A DNA stretch of 64,000 bases. Source: Salinivirga sp035268865 (GTDB taxonomy: Bacteria; Bacteroidota; Bacteroidia; Bacteroidales; Salinivirgaceae). Under the pieces are notes generated by a model that searched no databases, had not been told where the DNA came from, and was given only the letters and a program-made list of their open reading frames with translations. Shown piece after piece: positions 9,799 to 17,490 of this stretch. Both the position numbers and the translations under genes were made by a program. Every line of letters begins with the position of its first letter. Within the stretch, counting starts at the first letter, position 1. The stretch is taken from positions 1 through 64,000 of the forward strand of contig NZ_DATFKB010000191.1 of NCBI RefSeq assembly GCF_035268865.1, written 5' to 3'.

Positions 9799-11202
9799 AT
9801 GAGAATTAGTAAACTTATTCCGGCTTTGCTGGCTATTGTGATTATTTTTGGTAGTTGCCAGAGTGGTCCACAATCCAATGAAAGTCAATCAGCAAAATAT
9901 GTGTTTTATTTTATTGGAGATGGTGTTTCATTGCCCCAGCTCAGTTTAACAGAAGCATATTTAGCCCAGAAATCAGGTCAGAAAGGAATGAAGCAATTAA
10001 ATCAGAGTCAGCTCGAAGCTCACGGTTGGTTTTATACATATGCCGATAACCGCTTTATTACAGGATCTGCTGCTGCCGGTACCGCGCTTTCTACAGGACA
10101 TAAAACTTCGATCAATACAATTGCCAAATCGGCAGATCGTACTCAAAACTATAAGTCAATAGCTTATAAAGCCAAAGAAGCAGGTATGAAAGTAGGCATT
10201 ATCTCTACAGTATCGATCAACCATGCCACGCCGGCTGCCTTTTATGCAAACGCAAACGAACGTAACTCGTATTATGAAATTGCCGATCAAATGTTTGCAA
10301 GTGGGTTTGATTTGTTTGCCGGTGGTGGAATTAAAGACCCAAAGGGTGAGCAGGGAGATCTACCGGACCTCTATGAGAAAAAGACGAAATTGAAAATTTT
10401 ACAAAATAATGCGGCTTTCTTAAATGCTGAACCCGGTAGTTTGCCCCTCTACTTTTCGCATGAGCGTTTACAGAGTGGAGCAGCCATGCCTTTTGCAATT
10501 GATATGAATGAATTCGATGTTACACTGCAAGAGGTAACAAGAAAGAGCATTGAGCTTTTAAACAACCCTGAGGGTTTTTTCATGATGATTGAAGGCGGAA
10601 AGATTGACTGGGCTTGCCATGCTAACGACGCAGCGGCCACTATTTCTGGTATGGTCGACTTTGATAATGCGGTTGGTCAAGCGCTTCACTTTGCCGAAAA
10701 GCACCCGGACGAAACATTGATTGTTGTACTTGGAGATCACGAGACTGGTGGTTTAACCCTGGGTAATGATGATATGCATTATGAAACAAACTTTACTATA
10801 TTACAACATCAGAAAATATCTCATGAAGCCCTTGAGCGTGAAATAGAGCAGCTTATTCAGCAGGATGGTACGCTTGAAGAAGCCATGCAATTCATTGATG
10901 AAAATCTGGGTTTAGGTAGCCAAATAGAGCTTACCAAAGCTGAACGGCAAAGACTAAAAGAATCATGGAAAGCATCAACTGGCTATTCAGGTCAAAATGT
11001 CGAATTACTCTATAGCTCAGTACACGAGTTTCTGTATGAAGCCATAAAAATTCAGAACCGTAAAGCCGGAGTAGGCTGGACCTCCACTTCACACACGGGG
11101 CTTCCTGTGGTTGTGCATGCTCATGGAGTAGGGGCCACTCATTTTGATGGAATTCTCGATAACACTGATATTCCCAAACTAATTGAGAAAATCATAAAAT
11201 AA
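9799..11202 (+). CDS. Alkaline phosphatase, lipoprotein
   Basis: A metal-dependent phosphomonoesterase exported to the envelope, where it releases phosphate from organic esters. A lipoprotein signal ends in the lipobox IFGSC with Cys20. Metal and catalytic motifs of the PhoA family follow: YFIGDGVSLPQ (Asp41), the nucleophile segment ITGSAAAGTALSTG (Ser90), MIEGGKIDWACHAND, LGDHETGGL, and a C-terminal TSTSHTGLPVVVHAHG with metal histidines. In E. coli PhoA an aspartate precedes the nucleophilic serine; here it is glycine, so arginine positioning in the site may differ. Length (467) is normal. A strong hairpin terminator follows. No Pho-box-like repeat is evident upstream. Confidence 0.92.
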   Translation: MRISKLIPALLAIVIIFGSCQSGPQSNESQSAKYVFYFIGDGVSLPQLSLTEAYLAQKSGQKGMKQLNQSQLEAHGWFYTYADNRFITGSAAAGTALSTGHKTSINTIAKSADRTQNYKSIAYKAKEAGMKVGIISTVSINHATPAAFYANANERNSYYEIADQMFASGFDLFAGGGIKDPKGEQGDLPDLYEKKTKLKILQNNAAFLNAEPGSLPLYFSHERLQSGAAMPFAIDMNEFDVTLQEVTRKSIELLNNPEGFFMMIEGGKIDWACHANDAAATISGMVDFDNAVGQALHFAEKHPDETLIVVLGDHETGGLTLGNDDMHYETNFTILQHQKISHEALEREIEQLIQQDGTLEEAMQFIDENLGLGSQIELTKAERQRLKESWKASTGYSGQNVELLYSSVHEFLYEAIKIQNRKAGVGWTSTSHTGLPVVVHAHGVGATHFDGILDNTDIPKLIEKIIK

Positions 11203-11229
11203 AAACTAATTTTTTTATCATAAATTATT

Positions 11230-11270
11230 AAATAAGGCGCGTGGTTAAATCCAATGCGCCTTATTTATTT
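11230..11270 (+). terminator. Intrinsic terminator after alkaline phosphatase
   Basis: A perfect 11-base stem (AAATAAGGCGC at 11230-11240 with GCGCCTTATTT at 11256-11266) encloses a 15-base loop and is followed by T-rich sequence. It lies 28 bases past the phosphatase stop codon. Confidence 0.8.
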
Positions 11271-11479
11271 ATTATCAGTCAATTGCTTTTAGTGTATTGA
11301 TTGTGAGTTGTTTGTATTTATGGTAAGCTGGCTAATTTTAACCCTGTTTTAACATTTATTTTATACCTGTGTCGGGATTTTTTCGTTTTTTAGTTAGAGA
11401 ATAATACTTAGTGTTTTTTGTATATAGTTCCTTTTAGGAAAACAAAAAATCACCGGGACCAAAATATAAAACAAAACAT

Positions 11480-11674
11480 ATGAAAATGCTTGATCATCAA
11501 AAAAATATACTTCGCAACCTGCATCATAATCACAATTTATTCATTAAGGAGATAAAAAAATCAATACAGTGGCTATCTGAACAGGAGTTAAAAGATCTGG
11601 AGCAGTGGATTTCAAAAGAGCTTGTGCAGGTTTACGATCATGAAGTTCAACGATTATTCAGGATGGCAGTCTAA
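11480..11674 (+). CDS. Small protein of unknown function, 64 residues
   Basis: Not recognised. The product is hydrophilic and predicted helical, rich in His, Lys, Glu and Leu, with a WLSEQELKDLEQWI amphipathic segment in the middle and no signal peptide, cysteine pair or membrane segment. It stands alone after a terminator, with 277 bases of A+T-rich upstream sequence that contains no clear TAnnTTTG box. Its stop codon TAA directly abuts the reverse-strand stop codon of the TonB-like gene, with no base between them. Amphipathic pattern and clean start make it plausible as a real gene, but support is modest. A start two codons later (MLDHQ) is equally possible. Confidence 0.5.
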   Translation: MKMLDHQKNILRNLHHNHNLFIKEIKKSIQWLSEQELKDLEQWISKELVQVYDHEVQRLFRMAV

Positions 11675-12433
11675 TTACTGCGCCACAAAATGAAACTTAA
11701 TCTTGCCGCTTTGTTCTCCCTTTTTTCCCCTGGTGAATATGGCATTTTGAGCTGCTTGCAGGGCAGCGTCAGTGAAACACTCATCTGTCGAAGTGCTTGC
11801 CTGCTCATCGAGCTGGGCTCTTTTTACAAGGCCATTGGGTAATACAACAATTTTAACGGTAATATCAGCAGATCCCTGGCACAAATAAACCGGCACATCA
11901 ATATATCGAATTTGACGGTCATCTAAATAAAAAACAATATTCGATGGCCCGGTATAAACCTCTTTTTTTACATTCTGTGGTTTACTTTTTTCTGGAACAG
12001 TTATTTCTGGGCCCTCGTCATAAGTGGGTTTATTTGTGATATATTTATCATACTCTTCCTGACCTATTGCATTCTTTATTAATTGTTGGCGATACGCTTC
12101 TTCGGTTTGGTTTTGTTCTAATTTTGTCTGGGTATTATCCTGATCTTCAGGTTCTTCGGATTTATTGACAGCTATGTTTTTTCTTTGCTCCAAAGGCATT
12201 TCCTGCTCAAGCATTTCATTAATTGATTTGTCAAGCTCTTCCATTCGTTTTTCTTCTTTGAATGGGTCAGGTGCTTCAAAATCTTGTTCATCAACCAAAA
12301 CAATAAACTCCTGATGTTTTCTTTTGGCATTCATTTCAAAAGCCAGAAGAGTGGACAACACCACAATGAGTGTGACAAGCGTTGCCAATGCTGCTTTTTG
12401 GAATAGCGTAATATCTTTACGGTTCGGTTTCAT
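11675..12433 (-). CDS. TonB-like energy transducer protein
   Basis: The layout is that of a TonB/TolA-type protein, which spans the periplasm and transmits proton-motive force to outer-membrane transporters. A short cytoplasmic start is followed by one transmembrane helix (about 11-33), then a long charged linker very rich in Glu, Gln and Lys (about 45-150) in place of the classical Pro-Lys stretch. The C-terminal domain (about 165-252) carries VVLPNGLVKRAQL and a terminal KIKFHFVAQ strand, as in Bacteroidota TonB-type domains. Two cysteines (in YLCQG and DECF) could form a disulfide. No exbB/exbD is adjacent, so it is either an orphan TonB or a structural protein of similar design. It lies 39 bases after the acyl-carrier-like gene. 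Confidence 0.75.
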   Translation of the reverse strand: MKPNRKDITLFQKAALATLVTLIVVLSTLLAFEMNAKRKHQEFIVLVDEQDFEAPDPFKEEKRMEELDKSINEMLEQEMPLEQRKNIAVNKSEEPEDQDNTQTKLEQNQTEEAYRQQLIKNAIGQEEYDKYITNKPTYDEGPEITVPEKSKPQNVKKEVYTGPSNIVFYLDDRQIRYIDVPVYLCQGSADITVKIVVLPNGLVKRAQLDEQASTSTDECFTDAALQAAQNAIFTRGKKGEQSGKIKFHFVAQ

Positions 12434-12472
12434 TACCGCAAAGATAAATAAAGCATGTGAAAGGTGGAAGGG

Positions 12473-12712
12473 CTAAGCCTCGAAAGCCGATTTAGTTTTT
12501 TGCAGAAACCGAATGAGTTGTGGCAGATTGGATATACCATTAAGCTCTTCTTGTTGGTTATGCAGGCTAAAATGCTCCTCCAGGTCAGCGTAGAATTTGT
12601 GCCGTTCGGTGGCAAAATCAGGTGATGAAAGAAATCGGAAACCCGATACTTCATCATTGATTAACGCATGCTTTTCGAGTAAAGCATACAATTGCGAAAT
12701 GACCTGGTTCAT
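12473..12712 (-). CDS. Small acyl-carrier-like helical protein lacking the attachment serine
   Basis: This 79-residue protein lines up by eye with acyl carrier proteins over helices II-IV. The ADLEEHFSLHNQQEEL segment (42-57) sits where ACPs have ALEEEF-x9-E, followed by GISNLPQLIRFLQ (59-71) in place of KITTVxxxIDYI. Counting back from Phe48, the position of the phosphopantetheine serine in the DSL motif is Ala34. If the alignment holds, the protein cannot carry an acyl group by the usual chemistry and may be a structural or regulatory relative. It could also be an unrelated four-helix protein. No acyltransferase or synthase is adjacent. Another frame at 12433-12657 overlaps it but lacks this pattern. 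Confidence 0.6.
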   Translation of the reverse strand: MNQVISQLYALLEKHALINDEVSGFRFLSSPDFATERHKFYADLEEHFSLHNQQEELNGISNLPQLIRFLQKTKSAFEA

Positions 12713-12812
12713 AAAGATAAATTTTTCATATAAGTTATGTATAAAAAGAATATTTCCAAAATTTAATTTTTATGATAAACAATTATTAAAATGTTAAAAT
12801 ATCTGCAGGTCA

Positions 12813-12848
12813 ATAAAAAAGGCAGGTCTCAATATGAAACCTGCCTTT
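12813..12848 (-). terminator. Intrinsic terminator after the decarboxylase cluster
   Basis: Read on the minus strand, a perfect 10-base stem (AAAGGCAGGT with ACCTGCCTTT; plus-strand halves 12818-12827 and 12839-12848) with an 11-base loop leads into a run of T. It starts 19 bases beyond the oadB stop codon and closes the five-gene cluster. Confidence 0.85.
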
Positions 12849-12867
12849 AACTGTCAAATATATTTTT

Positions 12868-14514
12868 TTACATTAAGAAACTCAGTAATATACCAGCACC
12901 AACTGCCGATCCGATAACGCCAGAAACGTTTGGCGCCATGGCATGCATTAGCAAGTGGTTTGTAGGATCTTCTTTCACACCCATATTTTGCACAACCCGG
13001 GCACTATCAGGCACAGCTGATACTCCGGAGGCTCCAATCATTGGATTTACCGGATTATGGTTAGGAGAGAGCCAATTCATGATTTTGGCAAAAATAAGAC
13101 CACCCATTGTAGCTATAGCAAATGATGCGGCTCCAAGTCCGAAAATCAATATAGAGTCTTTTGTAAGGAACACATCTGCCTGGGTAGATGCACCTACGGT
13201 TAAACCAAGCAAAATTGTAATTGTATCAATTAGTGCATTGCTGGCGGTATTGGCCAGTCGGGCTGTTACCCCGCTCTCTTTTAGGAGGTTGCCAAAGAAA
13301 AGCATTCCCAGAAGTGGGAGTGAAGTAGGTGCAATAAATGCTGTAATGAGCAATCCGAATATTGGAAACAATATTTTTTCCAGTCTCGAAACAGCACGTG
13401 GCGGCCGCATTTTAATCAGACGTTCACGTTTACTGGTAAAAAGCTTAATTATAGGCGGTTGAATTACTGGTACGAGTGCCATATAGGAATAGGCAGCAAT
13501 GGCAATCGGTCCGATCAGGTTCTTCACCAGAATGGGGGCCCCACTCGGATCATACCCTATAATGTTGACCCCATTGGCAAGTTTAGATGAGAGAAAAATC
13601 GCAGTCGGACCATCAGCACCTCCAATAATACCTATTGCGCCTGCTTCTGCAGGGGCAAAACCCAGGTAAAGTGCACCAAGGAAAGTGATAAATATACCAA
13701 CCTGGGCTGCAGCGCCAAGTAACATTAGGCGTGGATTCGACATCAGAGATGAAAAATCTGTCATAGCTCCAATGCCAAGGAATATGAGGGGTGGATACCA
13801 TCCCTGAACTACACCCTGGTACAGATAATTCATAACGCTACCGGGCTCATAAACACCCAGTTGCAGGTTGAAGTCAACAGCCTGGAACATAGGGATATTA
13901 CCTATGAGAATTCCGGTTCCAATAGGAATAAGCAATAGTGGCTCGTAATCATATTTTATGGCAAGAAAGATAAAGAAGAGCCCAATCACGATCATGATTA
14001 GATTTCCATGTGTGACATTGGCAAAACCCGAAAACTCATAAAAGTTTATTAATCCGGCTGTTGCCCCTGTATAATTGGTATAAGTTGTATGGTTCATTAC
14101 CAACTTACCATCTTTTAGGTAGCCTTCACGCGTTCCAAGGTCTACAACTTCATCAGTAGTACGGTAATTTGATGAGCGGTTATTGGGATCTGTATTGCGG
14201 TGAAAGTGGGTGATTTTTTTCGGAGTAAAAATCATTACCACTTTATTTCCAACAATCTTCCATTTTCCCGGATACCGGGTTTTAGCCGAATCCATTTCAA
14301 AAGATCCATCCGCCTTAAAAGTTAAAAACTTGTATCTTTCGACAGTTTCTACTTCCTCGTTTTTGTCTTCAGCTATTGGACGGGGCAGATAGCCGCCGGC
14401 TTTGTTAAGCCATTTTCCATCGAGTAATTGTGCTTTAATATCTTGTTTCTGTGCCTGACCTGATGTAGCACCCAGGAACAAAAACATCAATAGCAGGAGA
14501 AATATGTTTTTCAT
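12868..14514 (-). CDS. oadB: Sodium-translocating decarboxylase beta subunit (OadB/MmdB type) with extra N-terminal domain
   Basis: The membrane subunit decarboxylates carboxybiotin and uses the energy to export sodium ions. Residues 155-548 form the usual OadB core with many transmembrane helices, including GIIGGADGPTAIFLSSKLA, whose aspartate belongs to the ion path, and later glycine-rich pore helices. Ahead of the core are a signal peptide (1-21, ending SGQAQ) and a beta-rich domain of about 130 residues (LLDGKWLN, FKADGSFEM, GKWKIVGNKVVMIF, YLKDGKLVM) that reads like a lipocalin-type fold. This extension is absent from the classical 375-430 residue subunits. It is the last gene of the mce-mmdA-oadG-biotin carrier-oadB run, 23 bases after the carrier gene. 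Confidence 0.92.
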   Translation of the reverse strand: MKNIFLLLLMFLFLGATSGQAQKQDIKAQLLDGKWLNKAGGYLPRPIAEDKNEEVETVERYKFLTFKADGSFEMDSAKTRYPGKWKIVGNKVVMIFTPKKITHFHRNTDPNNRSSNYRTTDEVVDLGTREGYLKDGKLVMNHTTYTNYTGATAGLINFYEFSGFANVTHGNLIMIVIGLFFIFLAIKYDYEPLLLIPIGTGILIGNIPMFQAVDFNLQLGVYEPGSVMNYLYQGVVQGWYPPLIFLGIGAMTDFSSLMSNPRLMLLGAAAQVGIFITFLGALYLGFAPAEAGAIGIIGGADGPTAIFLSSKLANGVNIIGYDPSGAPILVKNLIGPIAIAAYSYMALVPVIQPPIIKLFTSKRERLIKMRPPRAVSRLEKILFPIFGLLITAFIAPTSLPLLGMLFFGNLLKESGVTARLANTASNALIDTITILLGLTVGASTQADVFLTKDSILIFGLGAASFAIATMGGLIFAKIMNWLSPNHNPVNPMIGASGVSAVPDSARVVQNMGVKEDPTNHLLMHAMAPNVSGVIGSAVGAGILLSFLM

Positions 14515-14537
14515 TTTATTATTGGCTTTTTGTTCCC

Positions 14538-14960
14538 TTATTCCATTTCTAATAAGATGTCATCTTGCAGCACACTATCGCCCTCTTTAACTTTAATATT
14601 CGCAATTGTGCCCTCTTTTTCGGCCTGAATATTATTTTCCATTTTCATGGCTTCCATAACCAATAGTGTTTGCCCTTTGATGACAGTATCTCCGGGTTCT
14701 ACATTAATCTTCATGATGCTACCCGGGAGTGGAGCTTTAACTTTATGCCCCCCGCTCTGAGATTTTTGTAATTTCCCTTCACCAGGTTTTTTAGACACTG
14801 GTTTACGAACCAATTTCGGTGTCTTTTTTGATGTGGCAGCCTGCTCAACCTCTACTTTATAGGTTGTTCCATTTACATCGACATCAAGTTGGTTTTCGTC
14901 AGTTTCATTGACTGCAATGTCGTATTTCTGACCTTTTATTATGAATTTGAATGTCTTCAT
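14538..14960 (-). CDS. Biotin carboxyl carrier subunit of methylmalonyl-CoA decarboxylase
   Basis: The carrier moves CO2 as carboxybiotin from the carboxyltransferase (MmdA) to the membrane pump (OadB). The C-terminal biotinyl domain (about 72-140) has the attachment motif EAMKMEN with Lys106 as the biotinylated residue, framed by APLPGSIMKINVEPGDTV and the mirrored GTIANIKVKEGDSV. A short N-terminal beta domain (1-40) and a flexible Lys/Pro/Ser linker (about 41-72) precede it. Length (140) suits a free-standing carrier of a sodium-pump decarboxylase. It lies 13 bases after oadG and 23 before oadB. Confidence 0.93.
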   Translation of the reverse strand: MKTFKFIIKGQKYDIAVNETDENQLDVDVNGTTYKVEVEQAATSKKTPKLVRKPVSKKPGEGKLQKSQSGGHKVKAPLPGSIMKINVEPGDTVIKGQTLLVMEAMKMENNIQAEKEGTIANIKVKEGDSVLQDDILLEME

Positions 14961-14973
14961 TTTGAGTTATTTA

Positions 14974-15339
14974 TCAAAATTTAAGTTTTACGGGTTGATT
15001 TTGTACTCCATATATTTTTGAACTCCATGGAGAGTACTTTCTCGACATGTTCTTGATGGTGATGATATTGGATTCTTCATCGTGCATCTCACTGTAGTAA
15101 AGATGCACTGCGGCTGCTATTGCAGCACTCTCATCACCAGGAACTGAAAAGTCGTCCTGGTCTGCACATTCATATTTTCCTTCGCGTCTTAACTGGCTGC
15201 GAATATTCATATTAATGATTCTGGGCAGTTGCGAAAATACCAGGTAAAGGAGTACCAGCGCAGCAAATACAACCACAATACCTACTAAGGCTACGGTATA
15301 TCCTCCCTGGCTGGCTACTGATGCAATGATATTCATCAT
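14974..15339 (-). CDS. oadG: OadG-family small membrane subunit of the decarboxylase
   Basis: The small single-helix subunit (gamma in oxaloacetate decarboxylase, delta in methylmalonyl-CoA decarboxylase) holds the complex together at the membrane. One transmembrane segment (about 13-35, YTVALVGIVVVFAALVLLYLVF) is followed by a cytoplasmic tail with a VPGDESAAIAAAVHLYY helix, typical of OadG proteins. Near the C-terminus MSRKYSPWSSKIYG is conserved-looking. The gene sits 11 bases after mmdA. The first two codons are both Met, so the exact start is uncertain by one residue. Confidence 0.88.
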   Translation of the reverse strand: MMNIIASVASQGGYTVALVGIVVVFAALVLLYLVFSQLPRIINMNIRSQLRREGKYECADQDDFSVPGDESAAIAAAVHLYYSEMHDEESNIITIKNMSRKYSPWSSKIYGVQNQPVKLKF

Positions 15340-15350
15340 AGTTTCTAGCT

Positions 15351-16910
15351 TTATAATGGTATATTCGAGTGTTTTTTAGGTGGATTCACAACTTTCTTGG
15401 TCGCAAGTAAGTCAAGTCCCCTGCAAATGCGGAAACGCGTATTACGTGGCTCTATAACGTCATCTATGTAACCTAAAGCAGCTGCTTTGTAAGGGTTAGA
15501 AAACTCTTTCTCATACTCTTCCTGTTTTTCAGCCATGAATTTCTCTTTTTCTTCATCGCTTTCAATTTCTTTAAGCTTACGTCCTTCAAGCACTTCAATA
15601 GCTCCCTTTGCACCCATTACAGCTATTTCAGCCGATGGCCATGCATAGTTCAAGTCTCCCCTTAATTGCTTGCAGCTCATTACATCGTGTGCACCACCAT
15701 AAGATTTACGTATAGAAATGGTGATTTTTGGTACAGTGGCTTCGCCATAGGCAAACATAAGTTTTGCTCCATGGATTATAATTCCGCCTGATTCCTGTCC
15801 GCTTCCTGGTAAGAAACCTGGAACATCAACCAGTGTGATGATTGGGATATTAAATGCATCAGCAAATCTTACAAATCGGGCTGCTTTGCGTGAGGCGTCA
15901 ATATCGAGCACGCCTGCCAGGTAATTTGGCTGATTGGCAATAATTGCTACAGGTTGACCGTGGAACTTGGCAAAGCCGGTTATGATGTTTTTAGCATAAT
16001 TACGATGTACTTCCAGAAACTCGCCGTAATCGGTCAAGGCCTCAATAATATCGATCATATCGTACGGTATGTTTGGATTCTCTGGCACCATGGTATTAAG
16101 TGCATCTTCCATACGATCAATGGGATCTGTACATTCTGTAACAATCGGATCTTCAAGATTATTTTGCGGAAGGTATTCGAGCAATTTACGAATTAGCATA
16201 AGCCCTTCGTTTTCGCTCTCTACCATAAAATGTGAGACTCCTGATTTTGAGGCGTGTACTTTTGCTCCTCCTAAATCTTCAGTTGTAATGTCTTCCCCGG
16301 TTACAGTTTTGACCACTTTTGGACCGGTAACAAACATGTAGGAGTTGTCTTCCGTCATCATGATAAAATCGGTGAGTGCCGGTGAATATACTGCACCACC
16401 TGCGCAGGGACCGAATATGGCTGAAATTTGCGGTATTACACCAGAAGCAAGAATATTACGTTCAAAAATTTCTGCATAGCCTGCTAATGATGTCACTCCT
16501 TCCTGAATGCGGGCGCCACCAGAATCGTTAATGCCAATAACAGGGGCACCAACCTCCATGGCTTTGTCCATTATTTTACAAATTTTTTGCGCAAACGTTT
16601 CCGACAACGAACCGCCAAATACGGTGAAATCTTGCGAGAATACAAATACTTTGCGGTTATCGATTGTACCGTAACCAGTCACAACACCGTCACCAAGTAT
16701 TTTCTTTTTCTCCATCCCAAAATTTGTGCATCTGTGGGTAACAAACATGTCGAATTCTTCGAAACTACCTTCGTCCAATAGTTCCTCAATTCTTTCGCGG
16801 GCGGTTAGTTTTCCTTTTGAATGCTGAGATTCAATTTTTTTCTGACCACCCCCTAAATAGGCTTCTTCACGAAGCTTAATAAGGTTTTTGATTTTATCTT
16901 GCGTTGACAT
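15351..16910 (-). CDS. mmdA: Methylmalonyl-CoA decarboxylase alpha subunit / carboxyltransferase
   Basis: This cytoplasmic carboxyltransferase transfers the carboxyl group of (S)-methylmalonyl-CoA to biotin, giving propionyl-CoA. The 519-residue protein has the two crotonase-like halves of the propionyl-CoA carboxylase beta family. Visible motifs include SKGKLTARERIEELLD near the start, GGSLSETFAQKICKIMD, the oxyanion-hole stretch INDSGGARIQEG, CAGGAVYSPALTDF, and in the second half DVPGFLPGSGQE and YGGAHDVMSCKQL. The family alone does not separate a decarboxylase from a carboxylase subunit. The adjacent oadG, carrier and oadB genes, and the absence of a biotin carboxylase gene, favour the sodium-pump decarboxylase. 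Confidence 0.93.
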   Translation of the reverse strand: MSTQDKIKNLIKLREEAYLGGGQKKIESQHSKGKLTARERIEELLDEGSFEEFDMFVTHRCTNFGMEKKKILGDGVVTGYGTIDNRKVFVFSQDFTVFGGSLSETFAQKICKIMDKAMEVGAPVIGINDSGGARIQEGVTSLAGYAEIFERNILASGVIPQISAIFGPCAGGAVYSPALTDFIMMTEDNSYMFVTGPKVVKTVTGEDITTEDLGGAKVHASKSGVSHFMVESENEGLMLIRKLLEYLPQNNLEDPIVTECTDPIDRMEDALNTMVPENPNIPYDMIDIIEALTDYGEFLEVHRNYAKNIITGFAKFHGQPVAIIANQPNYLAGVLDIDASRKAARFVRFADAFNIPIITLVDVPGFLPGSGQESGGIIIHGAKLMFAYGEATVPKITISIRKSYGGAHDVMSCKQLRGDLNYAWPSAEIAVMGAKGAIEVLEGRKLKEIESDEEKEKFMAEKQEEYEKEFSNPYKAAALGYIDDVIEPRNTRFRICRGLDLLATKKVVNPPKKHSNIPL

Positions 16911-16942
16911 TTTAATATATCAGATTGTATGATTAATAGAAA

Positions 16943-17344
16943 TTATTCGCTGCAAAGTTCAGTGAGTACGCCAAAGGTTGATTTTGGATGTAAAAAACCT
17001 ATATTAAGCCCTTCTGCACCTTTTCGTCCCTCTTTGTCAATCAGTCGAACTCCATTATCTTCAGCATCCTTAAGTGCTTTTTCAACTTCAGGCACTGCAA
17101 ATGCAATGTGGTGAATACCTTCACCTTTTTTCTCAATGAATTTACCGACAGGTCCTTCAGGATCGGTCGATTCGAGTAATTCGATTTTTGTTTCGCCAAC
17201 TTTAAAAAATGCTGTTTTTACTTTCTGGTCTTTAACTTCCTCAACAGCATAGCATTCGAGGCCTAAAACTTTTTCGTAGTAAGGGATTGCATCGTCAAGT
17301 TTTTTAACTGCGATGCCAATGTGCTCAATATGTGTAGGTTTCAT
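16943..17344 (-). CDS. mce: Methylmalonyl-CoA epimerase
   Basis: The enzyme interconverts (R)- and (S)-methylmalonyl-CoA, linking the mutase product to the decarboxylase encoded next to it. The 133-residue protein is a vicinal oxygen chelate fold with two beta-alpha-beta-beta-beta modules. Metal ligands are visible in THIEHIGIAVKKL (His), in EGIHHIAFAVPE (His) and in the C-terminal LTEL (Glu). It is the first gene of the decarboxylase cluster; mmdA follows after 32 bases. A TACTTTTG box on the minus strand about 70 bases upstream could be its promoter. Confidence 0.95.
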   Translation of the reverse strand: MKPTHIEHIGIAVKKLDDAIPYYEKVLGLECYAVEEVKDQKVKTAFFKVGETKIELLESTDPEGPVGKFIEKKGEGIHHIAFAVPEVEKALKDAEDNGVRLIDKEGRKGAEGLNIGFLHPKSTFGVLTELCSE

Positions 17345-17414
17345 AAAAATTGTATTATGGGTTTGAGTATTATTTTGTGTCTGTAAATTATATTTTAATC
17401 GTTCATTATCACTG

Positions 17415-17422
17415 CAAAAGTA
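17415..17422 (-). promoter_or_regulatory. Candidate -7 box for the mce-mmdA cluster
   Basis: On the minus strand the sequence reads TACTTTTG, matching the Bacteroidota -7 consensus TAnnTTTG. It would place a transcription start about 60 bases before mce. No good TTTG -33 element is at the expected distance. Confidence 0.4.
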
Positions 17423-17490
17423 GTTATACTATAAATGAATAAAAATGATTCAAAACTTGTTATAGAACATCTTTTCATTTTATTTATAAA

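Noticed and set aside
12433..12657. A 74-residue minus-strand frame overlapping the acyl-carrier-like gene
   Set aside because: The competing frame at 12473-12712 has a recognisable helical pattern and an ATG with normal spacing; this one has low-complexity Ser/Leu content and no family signal.
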